A stretch of 64,000 bases of DNA from Uranotaenia lowii (GCF_029784155.1 NC_073693.1:334020009-334084008); one strand, 5' to 3'. Shown: positions 24,561-36,660, counted from the stretch's first letter. Notes: generated from the sequence alone by a model not told the origin. Translations and numbers: made by a program.

Positions 24561-25019
24561 GCCAAAAGCTTGGCATCAATCTTCAAAAACATACATTGTT
24601 ATTTCACGCGTATCTCTGTTATCAAACAACGTACTGTTTGTCTGGAAATCTGATTTGGCTTTGATGTACTCAAATAAAAATTTCATCATAAATTGAGCTA
24701 TACAATGGTATTTTTAGCAGAATTCTCGGTGATACAAATGGTAAAACTAGACAGCATTTGAAGCCGATTAACAATTTTTAATTTTTAAGGTCATTACCTA
24801 AATTTCTTGAAATTTTTATTTGGAAAGCTGACAAAATTTCAATATGTTGTGATGTGCTTTTTTATCATTTTCGTTGAATAATAACCGAGTTATGTTGCTT
24901 TTAAATATGGTTTTATTTTATTTACGAAGAAATCTTACCAAATTTTGCTCTGAAAATTAAAATGACAGAAATTTGAAACAATACATGTGTTTTTAAGTCG
25001 TAATAATGAACCCATCTTT
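24561..25019. other. No gene seen
   Basis: AT-rich sequence, probably the continuation of the older element interrupted by hAT-2, without recognisable coding content. Confidence 0.3.
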
Positions 25020-26180
25020 CTATTTTTGAGAAGATCTGAAGACCTCTGGCGCAAATTGTCAAATAATAAAAAAAAATCGCCATAACTTTGACAAAATTAT
25101 GTAAGAAAAATGAGAAAAATCTGACAAATAAGAAAAAAAATTAAAATAAAATGAAAAAAAAATCACACTTTGTCCAACGACAAATGTGATAAAAGCATCA
25201 CCAAGTTTTCATCAAAATATGACAATAATAACGAAATTATGGAAAAACATGAAAAATATGGTGAAAACATGACAACAATATGGCATACGTATGACATAAT
25301 ATTGGCAACCAAATAGCAAATTTATGATAAGTGTGGTTCAAATATGAAGAAAATCAAATTCAAAATTGACAAAACAGGACAAAGTTATGATTAAAATATG
25401 ACGTTTATTTGTCAAAAAAATTACAAAAATCTACTAAATCAAATAACTACAAAAAAATTAGACAAAGTGATAAACATATGAGACCCTCAGAGCCAAAGGG
25501 GTATAAGTGACAAAATGGTCGGTTTCGAGTTAAAGATGCCAAACGATTCTTCATATTTCAAACTATATTTAGTAATTTTTTGGTAATTTTAGAAATTTTT
25601 GCATACTTTTACATTTGAATGAAAAACACAAATTCTCGAAAAATATATGGGAAATGGCCAAACAAAACAATTTAAAAGCGTGTTTTCTCGAAATAAGCTT
25701 TTATGCACTTATACCCCTTTGGCTCCAAGGGCCTCATATGATAGAGGAGACATCAGTTAGATAGACGTCATTTTTAACCATTTTTTCCATAAACTTAATA
25801 TGTTTTGTCATTTTGAAATAAGTTTTGTTAACAAATGTAATCATATTTGTCAGATTTATTTCATAATTTTGTCTTATTTTAATCACACCTACCATATTTT
25901 TGATAAAGGTTTCACGATTTTTTTTTCATTAAAAGGTTTAATTAATGTCAAAATTTTGATGTATTTATATTTGTCATATTTGTCAGATTTTTGTCAATAT
26001 TTTGATTTTCTCCATGTAAGTCATCGTATTGTCAATTTTTGTACCTATGCAGAAATTTTTGTTACATTTTTGTTATATCTGCCATTTTTTTGTCATGTTT
26101 TCACTACATTTATCATATTTTTGTCATTTTTTGACCAAATTTTTCAATTTTTATACATTGTTCTGTCATATTTGTTATAT
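25020..26180. repeat. Degenerate ATGACAAA / TTTGTCAT-rich region around a MITE
   Basis: From 25020 to 25474 the plus strand is rich in ATGACAA-like words. From 25790 to 26180 it is rich in the reverse complement (TTTGTCAT, TTTGTCAG). The two halves flank the MITE at 25475-25740 and a 50-bp spacer. The words resemble the satellite unit at 1-9468 but are irregularly spaced and heavily diverged. A 128-codon frame at 25800-26186 has only the hydrophobic composition such words encode and is not called a gene. Confidence 0.4.
25475..25740 (+). mobile_element. Short MITE, copy 1
   Basis: This is a 266-bp element whose ends are inverted: CATATGAGACCCT with GAGCCAAAGGGGTATAAGTG at the left, and the reverse complement of CATATGAGGCCCT with GAGCCAAAGGGGTATAAGTG at the right. 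A second, more diverged copy lies at 35286-35530 with the same TGACAAAATGGTCG segment just inside the left end. It is too short to encode protein. Confidence 0.65.
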
Positions 26181-26343
26181 TATTGATTTTTATAGATTTT
26201 ATTGAAAAAAAATTTAAATTGCAAAAATGGAATCATTTTGGGTTGCGCCAAAATGAACATTTTTGTTACAAAGAGGGAACAGAGTTCAATTATACTGTTA
26301 TCCAATTTTCTACTAAAAATGATATCATAAATAAACCAGTATA

Positions 26344-26371
26344 AAGGGTGATACGGTAAAAATTTGGTCAA
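26344..26371 (+). repeat. mariner terminal inverted repeat, 3' side of the gene
   Basis: Begins AAGGGTGATACGGTAAAAAT. It pairs with 27610-27637 with two mismatches. Confidence 0.92.
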
Positions 26372-26469
26372 GGGAAAACGCGTGTAAATCGGTGAAATCG
26401 TTTATTTAAAAATCAAACTACATTTCTTTTTCAAGTTTAATTTGTATGAAATTCAGGAAAAAAATTCAG

Positions 26470-27486
26470 TTAGGATTCTGCCTTTTCAAATTCGAATTGC
26501 TTAGACTTACGCTTAACCTCTGCCATCAGATTTTGTACAGCCACCTTGTCCACCTTCTTTGCCGCAGAAAGCCAGTTTGCCTTGAACTGCTGTTCGTCCT
26601 TAGCAGTTTTTATGGTCTTCTTTAGGTTCCGCTTGACAATAGCCCAGTATTTCTTAATTGGGCGGAGCTCTGGCGTGTTGGGAGGGTTCTTGTCCTTGGG
26701 AACCACCTGCACGTTGTTGGCGGCGTACCACTCCATGGCCTTTTTACCGTAATGGCAAGATGCCAAATCCAGCCAAAACAGTTCGGAACAACCGTGTTTT
26801 TTCAGGAAAGGCAGCAGACATTTATTCAAACACTCTTTCACGTAAATTTAATGGTTGACAGTCCCGGAAGCTATGAAAATGCTGCATTTCAAGCCACAGG
26901 TACAGATGGCTTGCCAAACCAGATATTTCTTCGCGAACTTTGACAGTTTCATGTGCTTGAAAATATCTGCTACCTTTCCCCTTTCTTGTGCCGTATAAAA
27001 CTCCTGTCCCGGAAGCTGCTTGTAGTCGGCTTTGACGTAGGTTTCGTCGTCCATTACCACGCAGTCAAACTTCGTCAGTACGTGTACAGCCTCCGGGATC
27101 GCACTTTGGCCATTTTTTTTTGTTTATCATCGCAAATTTGGAGTCACTACCTTCTTGTAAGTCGATAGTCCGGCTCGTTTTTTGGCTGGATGCACCGTTG
27201 TAGACGATACACCCAGCTAATTTGCGGCATCTCGGAGAGAGAGGTTAGAGTTTCGCTTGAAACTACCGACAACTCTCTTTGTCGTCTCAGCGGCTTCCGG
27301 TTTTCGATTTCCCTCCGATCCAGACTCCCTGGCTGTCGGCAAACGTTCCTCAAACACTTTAATAACATTTGCAACAGTTGATTTGGCAATTTTTAGCGAT
27401 TTTGCCAGCTTTGCGTGCGAGTAGCTTGGATTTTCTTGATGTGCGAGCAAAATTTTGATGCGCTGCTCTTTTTTCTTGGACGGCAT
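26470..27486 (-). pseudogene. Broken D,D37E mariner transposase
   Basis: The original start is the ATG at 27484-27486 (peptide MPSKKKEQRIK). The N-terminal helix-turn-helix reads SHAKLAKSLKIAKSTVANVI. The catalytic domain shows the first aspartate in VVMDDETYVKAD (codons within 27046-27051) and the second in WLDLASCHYG (codon 26767-26769). The third acidic residue, expected 37 residues on in RPIEKYW, is lysine (RPIKKYW, codon 26653-26655). Other lesions are an in-frame TAG at 27217-27219, a frameshift near 27125-27150 and a TAA at 26848-26850. With two stops, a frameshift and a lost catalytic glutamate it cannot make active enzyme. The full-length parent would be about 340 residues, normal for the family, and would bind the terminal repeats and cut and paste the element at TA. 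Confidence 0.93.
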
Positions 27487-27609
27487 TTTGACAACTGAAG
27501 AGTGAATTCCAAAATCAAAATAGGAGCAACATTCTACACACACACCTTCAAAATGAGGGGTGTTCAGGTTTTTTAAATGCAAAATTGAAAGAAATGCGTC
27601 AAGTTGATA

Positions 27610-27637
27610 TTGACCAAATTTTGACCGTATCACCCAT
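27610..27637 (-). repeat. mariner terminal inverted repeat, 5' side of the gene
   Basis: On the minus strand it begins ATGGGTGATACGGTCAAAAT, followed about 124 bases later by the transposase ATG. Confidence 0.92.
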
Positions 27638-27639
27638 TA

Positions 27640-29840
27640 GCATCAATGCCTGGGTAAAAGTCAAAATTTGTTGGCGAAATTACCAAATAAGAGTTCTTAT
27701 GAAATGGTAACAATTGGTAGAGCTCCGAACATTGAACTCAATTATTTAGAAATCAAGTTCATGGCGTTCAGTTTGGTCTGGTCGAATCTTGACTATTTAA
27801 GATTAAACATATTCTTCCTATAGTTTGATGTAGAATAGGATTTGCTGGAGCCAACTGAAATTGAACTGAGTCAAAGTTGAATCGTAAGCATTTTAAAAAG
27901 TTATTTAACTTTGAACCTTTTAAAAATCTACTTCGATTGCGACTAGTTAGATAATCTAACTCGCTTCATGGAAAACAAGCCATCCTATTCTTCAAAATTT
28001 TCCTGCTCTATAAATATACAACTTATTTAAACTTGGCTCTAACAAATATTTATCGAATCTTGAACAAACGGGTTTATTTGACTTATTTTTATTCTGTACT
28101 TAAATTGAAAATACCTCGACAACCAAGCAATACAAGAGCAATAAATTGTTTCGATACATTAGCTAAACTGTCACATCGTGTTGCGTACAAGAATTTCACC
28201 GAGATATTAACTTATACCCATAACACTGCAGGAAGTCCCACATGGTTCATAACTATAATTCGTAATTATTTATACGCAATCTGGGAGCTGTACCATCCCA
28301 AGGGGTCCGGGAAATTAAGGAGCCAATCTCCTTCTCGTTCTCTCACTCACATACTTAGTGTGTAGAATACACATTGACTTTTCCGACTTTTCCCAAGAAT
28401 CGAGGCGCTGCTGCCATTGAAGCCCAAGACAAAACCCATTTGTATTCAAAGGATTCGGTTGGCGCGGTTTCTTCGGCGAAATTATGGCTGCTCAAATTTA
28501 ATCAAACTAAGTAGTTTCCTTCCCAAGTGACGGTGTACTGACTGGATGTGTGTTTGTCTGTATGTGTCTGGTGTTGTCGGTTGCGGTGTAATCATAGGCT
28601 GATCCCTCTCCTATCTCCCGGTCTCTTCCTCGCTTTCGGCCGACAACACATTTCGGGAGAAATATGACGACGGCAACCGGATTCTGACGGCGGCGTCTTC
28701 GAAAGCGTGCTGGATGCTGATCTTTTAGCCCTCCTCGGAAAGCTTGTTTCCATCAACTTTGTGACCCCGCGACTTTCCTCGAAAACCGCACCACAAAATG
28801 TGCGTGATGTGGAAGCCTTAGTTTTGGGGCCGATGATTAAGGATTCGACAGGGATGGTGGGACAAGTTTGTCGAAATCTGGATAAAAAATCTTATTTGGA
28901 TTCCTCCGTTTATACTTATTTCACCTATACCTATTTTTCTTTACGCTTGAATCATTTGAAATTTAATTATTTTTTTTTGTTCAAGTGACACTAAAAGCTT
29001 TACTGTAATATAAAAATATCATCTCATTGTTCCACGTTGAGCGATAAAATAAAATCAGTGTGCCAAACTTGAACAACTAATTCACACTTGTGCTGAACGT
29101 GAATAAGTCACGCAACTTTCTGGCAGTTTCTGTTTTTGTTGTTGTTCGGCTGACTCCTATTCAAAAGCATTACTTCACCATATCCCCCCAAACTTTCGTT
29201 TCCCCAAGAAAATTTCCCTCACTAAACCACGCAATGGTTCATAAAGCAGAGCCCTCAGAGCCAAAAAACAAAACATATACTAACACTTAAATCACGTCTT
29301 TTCCATCAATCTTTTGGATGTTTTTTTCCCCCTTAACCTACTGTTTTGTCTTTTGTCTTCAGTAGATTCGCCTTTCTGATTTCCTCGTGTTTTCCTGTCT
29401 CTAAGTCGTGGAACTTCTCTGCGAGGCTTGAAAGATGTTCATCAGTCAAAGTTTCTGGGTAATGTTTCTGCGCGTTTTGCCTCCCAAATGAATGAACTGT
29501 TCTGGACCAAACTTTTTGCTTGATGATCACTGGTTTATTTTTTTTCGTTTTTTTTTTCCCTGAGAGTGTCTGTAAAAGTTTTTGTTTTATCAATTTCCAA
29601 CAAAGACGATGAGATTAGTAAAGTTTATTCGACTATAGTAACTGGCTGGTTGGCTTTCGGCCCTTCGGGGTAAATGAAAAAGTACACTTTGTGGTTTCTC
29701 CGGTTTCGATATGCAACTGTTTGCCGATAAATAAATATTGGAATCGGAAAGTTCTCCTGGGATAATTTTTTTCGATAACGTCTGGAAGCAAATTTTGAGC
29801 CAGTTTCACCCTCATCTGTCCCTGAAATTTTAACTCGTAC
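27640..29840. other. No gene supported; single-copy-looking island at about 28280-28900
   Basis: 27640-28280 is AT-rich. A 110-codon frame (28033-28365) spans into the island but matches no domain that I recognise. About 28280-28900 is GC-balanced, with a 93-codon frame at 28707-28988 of no recognisable family. 28980-29840 contains minus-strand frames of 76-103 codons with lysine-rich or proline-run sequences driven by homopolymers. The island may be host non-coding DNA or a small exon, but no splice-supported model can be drawn. Confidence 0.35.
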
Positions 29841-29852
29841 CCGTCCCTGGAG

Positions 29853-31762
29853 CATGGCCGTAGGAACGGGGGGGGGGGGGGGTTTTGGGGGTTAAACCCC
29901 CCCATGAGGATCCAAAACAGCAAGCGAGATATTCTACTCTTCACTCAAAATTTTGAATTCAGAACCAAATTATGATAATGGAGTAATTTTAATCAAGAGT
30001 AACTAAAACTAAAAACAAAATTTCAAAAACCCATCTCAAGTCCAAAATTCTGCTACTATTTTTCAAAATTTTCTCACTTGGTCATCGAAATTCAGGGCTG
30101 AATTTAAAATTTTGAATTAAATTAAACCCATTTCGGAGGTTCTGGTTCCATAATTCCCATAACCCAAATTTTATTCCTATTTTCGTATTTCGGATTCTGT
30201 ACCCTGTTTAGGATTCTTTATTTTCAGTACAAATAATCATAAGAAATTAGAAATGAAAAGCTGCTTTTGAATCATGGTTCAAACTTGGTTATGCAATTCA
30301 TATTAAATTTGAATAATGTTTTTCAAAATCACATGTATTTTCAATATTTTGATTAGGGTTGTATGAATATAAAAATAAGAACAAATTTGTTTTATATTCA
30401 AATTCTAAGTTCTTGAACTTACACAAAATTCAAAAATTTAAAGCTTAGAAATGGCAATCCAAAATTGAAAAGATTCAGATCTTTGTAAATTTATATTTTA
30501 ATCTGATTCACACTACAGATCAAAAATAAGTAATTTAAATAGTGAATTTAAATTAAACCTGAAATACAGAATTAAGTTAATAGATTCATGAACGAGGGCT
30601 CTATAACTTTGCTCTGAAAATGCTGATCTGGAATAAAATTCGAAAATCGTATTTTTTTTAACACTTCAGAAATCGTATAGAAATTAGGATACAAATTCAA
30701 AGATCAATTTTTTATTTTGCTACACTTCAAAATATAACTCGAATGGACTGAATTTAAGTGTTGAACTTTATTCGACAAAATTGAACACAATATTTTCTGT
30801 TACATAAAAAATTCCAGGGGTTTCTGAGATATTGAATGCCGAATTTCGGTGTTTCACGTAGTAGATTTCTTGGCGCAGCTTAATGTGTTAAAATTGCTTG
30901 TCAATTCAATTTCCAGATTCCAATTTTATCAACCAAATTAGTTTGGAAACACAATTTAGCTGAACACCACAAATAAAAGTTAGAATTTCAGTTTTTTTTA
31001 TGTTATTCGCAAAAAAAAATTATAAAAAAAAAATATCCACAGGATTTTCATTATGGAATTGATTCTTTATAAGACATATTTACTGGTAAAGAAAAATTTT
31101 CAGCTAAAAATCCTCCTAAAATTTCTATATTTTTCCAGTGCATTGTTTGATATTTTCCACACATTAAGAGCACCGAAATTTGGCATTTTATGTTCCAGAA
31201 CCCAATAGACAAAGTTCTGCTGATTTAATATAGATATATGAGTGGAAGTGTCGTATTTCATTTTGTAGAATGAGATTTCATTATTAGATTTATTTCATTT
31301 TAATTATGCTTTTAAATAGAGCATACTAGCGGCTAGCGAAAACACGAATTGTCTCGTATTTGGTCCGCAATGTAATATCATTGCTGTTTTTTTAAAGCCA
31401 ATTTTTAAACTTAAATCATTAATTTGGTTTAAGTTTGAATCAATTAAATTTGATGGGAAAATCTTATGATTTTTATCTTTTACTTTTTTTTAAAATTTGA
31501 TTTATTTTCATCAAAGGCAAAATTTTAAATCAAATTCAAAGATTTTAAACTCCTTAACTCTTAATTTTAGAACCAATTTTCTAAATTTACGATTTACGAA
31601 AACTTTGAATGTCAAAGTAGTTAAAAATGACAAATCATATAGTAACAATCATAATGTGTTTTAATATTTTTTTGTATTCGTGCATTTTTGGACAAAAAAT
31701 CATAGCTAAAAATCAGTCACCAAAACCCCCCCCCCCATGAGTCGGTTCTTCCTACGGCCCTG
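29853..31762 (+). mobile_element. hAT-1 family copy A, non-autonomous, with perfect 8-bp target duplication
   Basis: The termini are CATGGCCGTAGGAA at the left and, reversed, CAGGGCCGTAGGAA at the right. CCCTGGAG flanks both sides (29845-29852 and 31763-31770). Just inside each end lies a G/C homopolymer block: a run of about 14 G then TTTTGGGGGTTAAACCCC at the left, and a C run followed by ATGAG at the right. The 1,910-bp interior is AT-rich and contains no transposase. The 8-bp duplication and CAGGG-type termini place it in the hAT superfamily as a non-autonomous family. Confidence 0.82.
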
Positions 31763-31770
31763 CCCTGGAG

Positions 31771-32619
31771 TGTCAATTTGAAACTCTATTTTTTATTAAT
31801 TAATTAATTTTTTGCTAAAATTTTGCTTTAACATACTAAAAATCCAGTGCAAAGTTGAATTTAAGTGCAAGAAAATCTGGGAAATTGAAAATAGACAAAA
31901 AGGTTCAAAAAACAGCTATCTTAGAAAATTCGTCAAAAAATCTGTGTTTCGTATTTGAAAAATCTAAAGATACGAGAATGAGCCAAATTTTGAAAACTTT
32001 TCAATCTTTTATTCAAAGTCTATCTGGGGTAACGAAAATAATTTGGACGGTTCTTTGATTGAAAAGTTTTGTTTTTACACCGCTTTTTTACATTATTTGT
32101 GGTCATAATCATAATAAATTTTAAAAAAATACTTATTTATGTGCAACTTAGAGCTTCCAACTTCAACTGTCATGAACACAAAGTGAATTTTTTTTAACAT
32201 TCCGTAGCTGATCTACAGTCTGTTTTAAGAAGCATGATTTTTCGGATTTTTTCTTAGACTTTGAATAACGGAAAACTAGAAAGTTGTTTGAGGTGTACAG
32301 TGTCTGAAACACATATTTGAGTTGCATAACGAGGTTTCAAAACTTTAAATTTTGTAAAAATCAGTTGAGGAACAAGCGAGGAGTGTCAAATTTATATCTG
32401 TCTGATCAGGGAGTTTTTTCCGGGGCTTCCAGGGCGCGTCCATAAAAAAAGAGTCAAGATCTCAAGAATTTATTGAAGTTTTCCGAAGAATTTTTTTCAT
32501 AAGGATGCACCCGAATACAGTTACAAGCCACAAAACTTCCAATGGTTTCATATCCCCCGAGAGCAGATTATGGTTAAGTGAAAGTTACATTGAAAGTTAA
32601 ATTGAAGTAGAATTTTCAC
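31771..32619. other. No gene seen
   Basis: AT-rich sequence; a 67-codon frame (31855-32058) is lysine/serine rich without a domain. No repeat relationship identified. Confidence 0.3.
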
Positions 32620-32911
32620 ATAAAAGCATGATAGACCCTTTTCTTTTAAATACCCAAAAACCAGATTCTTAACTTCAAATTTTGAAAAAAAGTTCGGGCT
32701 ACAGCAAAGTTTATTTAGAAAAGGGATACATACCTATGAATTCGTGTATCTTAAAAACCAATTGTTTGATCGAAATACTTTCTAAGAAGAAAATGAAGCT
32801 AAAGTTATAAAAATTCATAAAAAAAAATCATCGTTTCCCATCAGTTGATCAGTTATTTCCTCAAATACCTCGTTTAATCTGTCTTGTAGGTGACTACATC
32901 CTCCATTAGAG
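32620..32911 (+). repeat. Dispersed repeat family Y, copy 1
   Basis: Shares with 33050-33330 and 37120-37520 an ordered set of phrases: GTGTATCTTAAAAACCAAT, ATACTTTCTAAG, AATTCATAA and, further on, TTGTAGGTGACTACATCCTCC. Copies are diverged and non-coding. Confidence 0.55.
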
Positions 32912-33049
32912 GTTTTACATAGGCTTGCCTGATGGTTTAGAAAAATTACGGGACGTTTTGAGAAAAAAAAACGAGACACAGCGAGACAAAGTAAGATATT
33001 TACAAATGTTTTAGAAGAAGTAATGATAAAGCTTTGTGCATTTAGAAAT

Positions 33050-33330
33050 GGGACAGTTACGAATGCGTGTATCTCAAAAACAGTTCGTTTGATCGAAATA
33101 CTTTCTATGAAGGAAAAAAAAGTTAATCTGATGATAATTCATGAAAAAATTTGAAATAAATAATGTATCGTTTTTTGTACGAAAAAATTCTATATTATTC
33201 TTGGTATCTCCCATCGGCCGGCGCACACTTTTTTCAGTCATGATATTGATCTGTTTATCCCACTTAAACTTCGTCTAAGCTGTATTTTAGGTTGCTGCAT
33301 CCTCTTCCTTCAATTTCTGCTACTTTTTGG
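33050..33330 (+). repeat. Dispersed repeat family Y, copy 2
   Basis: Contains GAATGCGTGTATCTCAAAAA, ATACTTTCTATGAAGG, GATAATTCATGA, CCCATCGGCCGGCGCACACT and TTTTAGGTTGCTGCATCCTC, all with counterparts in the copy at 37120-37520. Confidence 0.6.
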
Positions 33331-35285
33331 TCCAATCCTTCTCATTTAAAGAAACTGAGGACAATTTAGTGGATATAGCTGTTTCGTAATTAACAAAACT
33401 CTATAATTTTAAGCCACCTCAAAGCGATTTTAATGGAATGTCTGCTGCCAAAATCTTAAAATAACGCAGTAAAATCATTATGAGATTGAACTTAAAGAAT
33501 AATCGATTAGTATGCATCGTTGGTTGCGAAGGGCACATACAAGATTACTCTTTTAGGCTTTCAAAAATAGCGAAAACTGAAGGGCTCATTTTGAAAATTG
33601 TTGTTTTTTTTACAAAGGAGCAGAATCTTGGCCAATCGCTATATTTCATTAAAAATAACCAGCAAATATTAACTTTAATATGCTAGGGACCTTGCCACGA
33701 TCAGAAATGTTATAGGATTCAAACGCTGGAATTTTTCTGGAATATGGTTTTTCGTGAGTTTTGTCGTTCATCAGAAATTACCTGTATCATTGCCTTGGTA
33801 CCTGTCTTACAGCTTACGAGCTCTGGAACTAGCAAACAATTGTTTTTTGATATTACGTTTGAATGACTCATAACTAGGCAACACGTTCAGCTTATCGGAT
33901 AATTTTTTTTTGGAAATTTCATCGATCTACACTTAGTTTATCGCTTATTCAAAATTTTAAATGCTGGCATGAGACTTGACTTACCTGATGACCCATAACC
34001 ATATTTGCCGATCAAGGGCTTCACTCTAATGCTCGATTTGAACTTTGTGGACATTTGGACAGTGTTTGCATACTTTTCCATCACTCAAACACAGTAATTC
34101 CTTGAATAAACAACGGTTTAGTCAGCTATCAGTTTGATTATGACGGATTTTTAAGGAAACTGTGGAAACCTATTTTTTTTCTTTTTCTCTTACGTCGTAA
34201 ATATCTTGAAAACACGTGAATAATAAATTTTGAAAAAAATTGGTCTGATAGTACTTTTCACAGGCAGAAAAATGCTGTCAAAATTTAGAATGTCTTTAAA
34301 CTAGTAAATGAGCTATTAGTAAAAGCAAGTGTTCCATTTCTAAAAGAACTAAGCTTTATGAAAATTTCAATATTTCTGGATAATACTCTGGGAATAAAAG
34401 TGCATTGCTTCAATATAAGGCATAACTCAGTAGTTAGATTAGAACACCTGCTTTTCGTTTCAACCTTCATAATTTAAAACTCAGAAGTAAACATCGAAGA
34501 AAGTTTAAAAATTTCAATGCTTCTCAGCCAACTGCATCGATTAATTAAAAATAAAACGACTGTCTCATATGTATTAAATCATTGATTGTAACAAAAAAAA
34601 ATCATTGATGAATCATGTTTAGCGTTGTATTTTTTTAATCTCAAGGAATTTTCTTGATTTTCACCATACTGGCTTTTGAATGTTTATGTGTTGAATATTC
34701 TGGTTTGCTTTCAAATTCACATCAAGTTCGTTTTTAGATCGAGAACATCTCAAATTTTTAAAAATTAATGTAACTAGCAAATAAATCTATCTAAGTGTGA
34801 AGTAGAGACAGTGCAATATTTATAAATTTACTGAAAAGCTACAAATTTCCCCATGAAGCAAAAATTAGTTACCATCAAGAAGCTTTTCGTCTCAATGTCT
34901 ATGTAAAACTAGTCTATTTGATAAATTTAATTGAGAAAAAATAAAATACTTTGAAAACTTATTTGCTAAAAAAATTGTAATTTTTAAATAACGTTCAGCT
35001 TTGCATGTGTCTTAAATAGCAAAATCTTGGCCCTAAAGTTTGATGGATAGATATCTGTGATAAGTTCGTTAAATGATGCCCATTTTTTACATTCTTGAAG
35101 AATGTTAAAAATTATGTAACTATTATATTTTATTTTAAATTAAATTATGTAGTATTTCCAGATATGCGGAGATGAAACGAGGTTCATTCTTGAAGAATGA
35201 AATTATCTTATAAAATATCAAGTTGTAGGATTTCGTGAGATGTCAAGATGAAACATAATCTAAACACTCAAAAGAAATGCTTGAA
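33331..35285. other. Interior of hAT-2 copy 2, no gene seen
   Basis: AT-rich, with frames of at most 68 codons (33480-33686), none with a recognisable domain. Confidence 0.3.
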
Positions 35286-35530
35286 TGGGGCCCTCATATC
35301 CAAAGTGTTATAAGTGACAAAATGGTCGAATTTGTGTTAATGAGGCTAAACAATTTTTCATATTTAAAACTTTATTTGATTTTTTTTTGTATTTAATAAT
35401 CCCATAGACACACATTGAAACGAAAAATACAAATCTTCAAAAAAAGTTATGAAGGATGGCCAAAAACAACATTTGAAAAGCGTGTTTTCTTGGAATAAGC
35501 TATGACTCCTTGGGCTCCAAGGGCCCCATA
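35286..35530 (+). mobile_element. Short MITE, copy 2
   Basis: A diverged copy of 25475-25740. It begins TGGGGCCCTCATATCCAAAG with TATAAGTGACAAAATGGTCG, and ends GGGCTCCAAGGGCCCCAT. The internal phrases GGCCAAAAACAACA and AGCGTGTTTTCT correspond to those in copy 1. Confidence 0.6.
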
Positions 35531-35766
35531 TGTGACTTGCATTGCAAAATTTAAGAATATAATTTTCATAGAATTAAGTAACGAAAAAAAAGTATCCAGT
35601 TATTGTGTTGTGATGTTCTAATATAGTTATTATAACAAATTTAATCAGCAAAGCTTATTAATTTTATTTGAAAACTTTGTCAAAAAAGCGGAATATTTCG
35701 AGTAAAAAGCGGAACGGTGGGACATTAAAAAAAAAGCTGGACATATCCATGGCAATGGCCACCCTA

Positions 35767-36660
35767 GTTTAACCCCCCATGGAGATTTTTTACAATTAAA
35801 ATTTTCAGTTCAAGCACGTGCATTTAAAATTAGTTGTTCCCAAATGATGTTAAAAAAATAAGTGTTAACAAACATGTTGGAAAATTGGCTCATTTCCTGC
35901 GGTTTGCAGTCCTAAATCATTCTAGGCCTAAGAATTTTCATTATGCGACAATGTATGACGATTACGAATTGAAAATATTTTTCAATTGTCAACTTAGATT
36001 TGCAAACTCCATTACTTTATTACTTATCACTTTTATAATGGTAAAAAAAATTTTTTATCATAACATATTTTATTATATTTTTGTTTGTTTCGATTATAGT
36101 CGTTACACCATCTTAATGCCATTCGCGACTTTATCAACGATGCAGTTGGCGGATCGTTATTGAAAAACTTATCCTGTACAACTGTGTTCGATGTTTACTC
36201 TTGGGCTCGAACTCGCGGACATCGGCTCAGGAAACAACAGACTTGCCAACTGAGCTTTATCACAAGCCCATTACATATTTTTATTCCAATACGAAATATT
36301 GTACAAGAAACCAATTTAAGCCTCAATTTAATTTTGGGTGCCTTGTACTTCAATATTAAACAGGGATATGATAGATGACACAAGGCAACAAAATTCATGT
36401 TTTTTTTTAAGATGCAAAGAATTTTAGAGCTAATTTTGATTCATTTAAATGCTCTGAAAATATGTTATAATTATTAATGAATACTCTGCACTCTTCTGAC
36501 AAAAATTTGACTTTTGCGAAATTAAATGAAAAAATTGTCTATTTGTTTACTTTTTTTCAATTCTGTGAATTAAATGATTTTTTACGAATTTTCAAAGAAA
36601 TGTTCACGTAATTGAATTAAAGGTTTTTTAGAAAGGTAAAATCATATCGTTTTGCAGACT
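35767..36660 (+). repeat. Dispersed repeat family F, copy 2, with nested SINE-B
   Basis: Begins in CCCCCCATGGAGATTTTTTA and follows the order of phrases at 18376-19110 (GTTAACAAACATGTTGG, TCATTCTAGGCC, AAATTCATGTTTTTTTTTAA). A SINE-B copy at 36120-36265 interrupts it. The 109-codon frame at 35834-36163 is AT-driven, with no domain. Confidence 0.5.
36120..36265 (-). mobile_element. tRNA-derived SINE, family SINE-B, copy 1
   Basis: The minus strand carries AAGCTCAGTTGG (A box with one mismatch) and GTTCGAGCC (perfect B box). It continues with AAACATCGAACACAG, which is also present in the copy at 39780-39935. The distance between boxes and the shared tail indicate a SINE and not a tRNA gene. 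Confidence 0.65.

Larger units (their letters stand above)
26344..27637 (-). mobile_element. mariner-type transposon, D,D37E (ITmD37E) family, inactive
   Basis: The 1,294-bp element is flanked by TA on each side (26342-26343 and 27638-27639). Its 28-bp terminal inverted repeats (26344-26371 and 27610-27637) differ at two positions and contain GGGTGATACGGT and AAATTTGGTCAA. Between them, on the minus strand, lies one transposase reading frame, now broken. Size, TA duplication and transposase signature all fit the IS630-Tc1-mariner superfamily; the D,D37E subgroup is known from mosquitoes. Confidence 0.93.
32920..35766 (-). mobile_element. hAT-2 family copy 2, non-autonomous, opposite orientation
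   Basis: The left edge TAGGCTTGCCTGATGG is the counterpart of the right edge of copy 1, and the right edge GGCCACCCTA with upstream GTAAAAAGCGG and GGTGGGACAT matches the reverse complement of copy 1's left edge. Flanks GTTTTACA (32912-32919) and GTTTAACC (35767-35774) agree at six of eight positions, a decayed target duplication. The interior includes a repeat Y copy (33050-33330) and a short MITE (35286-35530). No transposase is visible. Confidence 0.6.

Noticed and set aside
25800..26186. 128-codon hydrophobic open frame resembling a membrane protein
   Set aside because: The hydrophobic Phe/Ile/Leu/Ser composition follows from T-rich TTTGTCAT-like words, as in the satellite frames.
26546..27381. 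Plus-strand open frames over the mariner element
   Set aside because: They are antisense shadows of the minus-strand transposase pseudogene.
28033..28365. 110-codon open frame
   Set aside because: It spans an AT-rich stretch and part of a GC-balanced island, with no family resemblance or upstream signals.
29333..29593. Lysine-rich 86-codon minus-strand frame
   Set aside because: The lysine run comes from a poly-T/A stretch, and no domain could be recognised.
30823..30870. Shared phrase GCCGAATTTCGGTGTTTC at 30838 and 52558 as a conserved regulatory site
   Set aside because: Both lie at the same relative place in hAT-1 copies A and C, so common descent of the element explains the match.
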